Shown here piece after piece: positions 6,279-7,385 of a DNA stretch of 7,385 nt. Source of the stretch: Gammaproteobacteria bacterium (GTDB lineage Bacteria; Pseudomonadota; Gammaproteobacteria; Steroidobacterales; Steroidobacteraceae); contig JASHUC010000485.1 of NCBI GenBank assembly GCA_030040235.1, positions 1-7,385 of the forward strand. Direction: 5' to 3'. The notes under the pieces are model-generated. The model saw only the letters and a program-made list of their open reading frames with translations, had not been told where the DNA came from and searched no databases. A program made the translations under genes and the position numbers. The first letter of the stretch is position 1. Each line of letters begins with the position of its first letter.

Positions 6279-7031
6279 ATGACGAGAATCCGACGCGCCG
6301 TGCGGCGCATGATCCAGGGCCCCGCGGCCGGCACCGCCGTCGCATGCGCACTGCTCACGGCGACGGCCGCAATCGGCGCGGAGCGCTCGCAGCGGAGCAT
6401 CGAGCCGCTCGAGACCATTCGCGCCGTGGCGGTCTCTTATATCCGCGCGCAGCTGCCGCCCCACTCGGACGTGACGCAGATCACCGCGGGGGAGCTCGAC
6501 CACCGCTTGCGCCTGATCCGCTGCGCAACGCCGCCGCAAGTGGTGTCGGCAGCGGCGAGCTCGCCGAGCCTCGCGCGCTCGACCGTCGGGGTGAGTTGCG
6601 CAGGTCCGGTGCGCTGGACGGTCTACATTCCGGTGACGGTGGTGCGCCGAGTGCCCGTGCTCGTGCTGCGGCACGCGGCGGCGCGCGAGGCGCATCTGAC
6701 GGCCGGCGACGTTACGATCGAGAAGCGCACCGTGACCGGGTTGACCGTGGCATTCCTCGGCGGCCCTGCGGAGCTCGCAAACCGCCGGCTCGAGCGCACA
6801 CTGCCCGCGGGCACGGCCCTCACGGTAGACATGTTCGAGCCGGACCTGATCGTGCGGCGCGGCCAGGACGTGACACTCGTCGTGCAGGCGGGCGGTATCG
6901 AGGTGCGGGCGGCCGGGCGTGCCTTGCAGGACGCGACCGCCGGGAGTCGCCTGAAGGTGGTGAACCTGAGCTCCCAGAAAGTCATCGAGGGGGTCGCCGA
7001 GTCCTCCGACATCGTTCGCGTCGCGGATTGA
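6279..7031 (+). CDS. flgA: FlgA, P-ring assembly chaperone
   Basis: FlgA is a periplasmic chaperone that helps FlgI polymerise into the P-ring. From the ATG at 6279 it has 250 residues, with a signal peptide of about 34 residues (twin-Arg-rich start RIRRAVRR, hydrophobic 17-33, cleavage after AIGA). Cys82 and Cys107 probably form the disulfide seen in this family. The C-terminal half is a SAF-type domain: AAREAHLTAGDVTIEKR at 134-150, RRLERTLPAGTALTVDMFEP at 169-188, then RRGQDVTLVVQAGGIEVRAAGRALQDATAGSR near 193-224. It closes with VVNLSSQKVIEGVAESSDIVRV, the standard FlgA ending. An upstream in-frame ATG (6093) gives 312 residues but would bury the signal peptide internally. The stop overlaps the next start by one base. 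Confidence 0.95.
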   Translation: MTRIRRAVRRMIQGPAAGTAVACALLTATAAIGAERSQRSIEPLETIRAVAVSYIRAQLPPHSDVTQITAGELDHRLRLIRCATPPQVVSAAASSPSLARSTVGVSCAGPVRWTVYIPVTVVRRVPVLVLRHAAAREAHLTAGDVTIEKRTVTGLTVAFLGGPAELANRRLERTLPAGTALTVDMFEPDLIVRRGQDVTLVVQAGGIEVRAAGRALQDATAGSRLKVVNLSSQKVIEGVAESSDIVRVAD

Positions 7032-7385
7032 TGCGGCTCACCATGGAATCCCAAACCCCCAGGCAGCCGCTCGCAGCCGTGGAACGCGAGAAAGTGCGAA
7101 TCGCGCTCGGCGCGATACTGATCGAAGAGTCGGCGGCGCTCGCCGAGCTTGCGAGCTTCCTCGAGCGCGAGCACGGGCTGCTCTCGGCAAACGACGTGGG
7201 GGCGCTCGAGAGCGCCATTCGCGAGCGCCAGCGCGCGATCGCGCGCGTGGTGCGGGCCGATGAGGACCGGGCCGCGCTTTGCCGCCAGCTCGGGTACGCG
7301 CCGGATGGCAGCGGCCTCAGGCAGCTGCTGCGCTTGTGTGATGCGGACGACTCGCTCGCGGGCGCCTGGGCGCGCTGCCGCGCCG
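7031..7385 (+). CDS. flgN: FlgN-like export chaperone (partial, C-terminus beyond right edge)
   Basis: FlgN is a small cytoplasmic chaperone that binds the hook-filament junction proteins FlgK and FlgL before export. I translated 118 codons with no stop before the edge; family members usually have about 140-160. The region from residue 22 is helical with coiled-coil character: ILIEESAALAELASFLEREH (29-48), then LLSANDVGALESAIRERQRA (50-69), matching the FlgN pattern of a Leu/Glu helix, a D-x-x-x-L-E turn and an Arg/Gln-rich helix, followed by ALCRQLGYAPDG. I chose the ATG at 7031 because it shares a base with the flgA stop (TGATG); an ATG at 7043, four codons later, is also possible. Neither has a strong ribosome site. 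The call rests on weak sequence conservation plus context. Confidence 0.82.
   Translation, partial: MRLTMESQTPRQPLAAVEREKVRIALGAILIEESAALAELASFLEREHGLLSANDVGALESAIRERQRAIARVVRADEDRAALCRQLGYAPDGSGLRQLLRLCDADDSLAGAWARCRA

Noticed and set aside
1..7385. Mobile element, CRISPR array, RNA gene or a novel defence-type system
   Set aside because: The window is almost fully covered by intact flagellar genes in conserved order. I saw no transposase, regular spacer array, tRNA-like fold or unfamiliar protein.

Overview
The window is a GC-rich stretch of a flagellar rod, hook and ring locus from a Gram-negative bacterium. P-ring and L-ring genes (flgI, flgH) show that it has an outer membrane. The flgB-to-flgI order, a divergent flgA-flgN unit and two good sigma-54 (-24/-12) promoter matches fit a gammaproteobacterium with a Pseudomonas- or Vibrio-like sigma-54 flagellar hierarchy. 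The codon style and GC richness would suit a Steroidobacter/Nevskiales/Xanthomonadales-type lineage. That placement is a guess from composition, not shown by the sequence.

Layout. Positions 5966 down to 1 (minus strand) hold eight co-directional genes in transcription order: flgB, flgC (rod), flgD (hook cap), flgE (hook), flgF, flgG (rod), flgH (L-ring lipoprotein) and flgI (P-ring, cut by the left edge). Gaps are 19, 34, 82, 65, 54 and 22 bases, then a one-base overlap. This looks like one operon, and the only conspicuous internal element is a stem-loop in the flgD-flgE gap. Positions 5967-6278 are a 312-base divergent control region. Positions 6279-7385 (plus strand) hold flgA (P-ring chaperone) and the start of flgN (export chaperone for FlgK/FlgL), joined by a one-base stop/start overlap. 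flgN runs off the right edge.

How the parts work together. FlgB, FlgC, FlgF and FlgG are exported through the flagellar type III system and stack into the rod. FlgD caps the growing hook while FlgE polymerises. FlgI and FlgH are secreted by Sec and form the periplasmic and outer-membrane bushings. FlgA helps FlgI assemble, and FlgN keeps the hook-filament junction proteins export-ready. All coding genes are recognisable and I found no new protein system. The less ordinary material is regulatory: facing sigma-54 promoters, a perfect 18-bp dyad between them, a 15-bp-period tandem repeat in the flgB leader, the flgD-flgE hairpin, and the absence of flgM between flgA and flgN.
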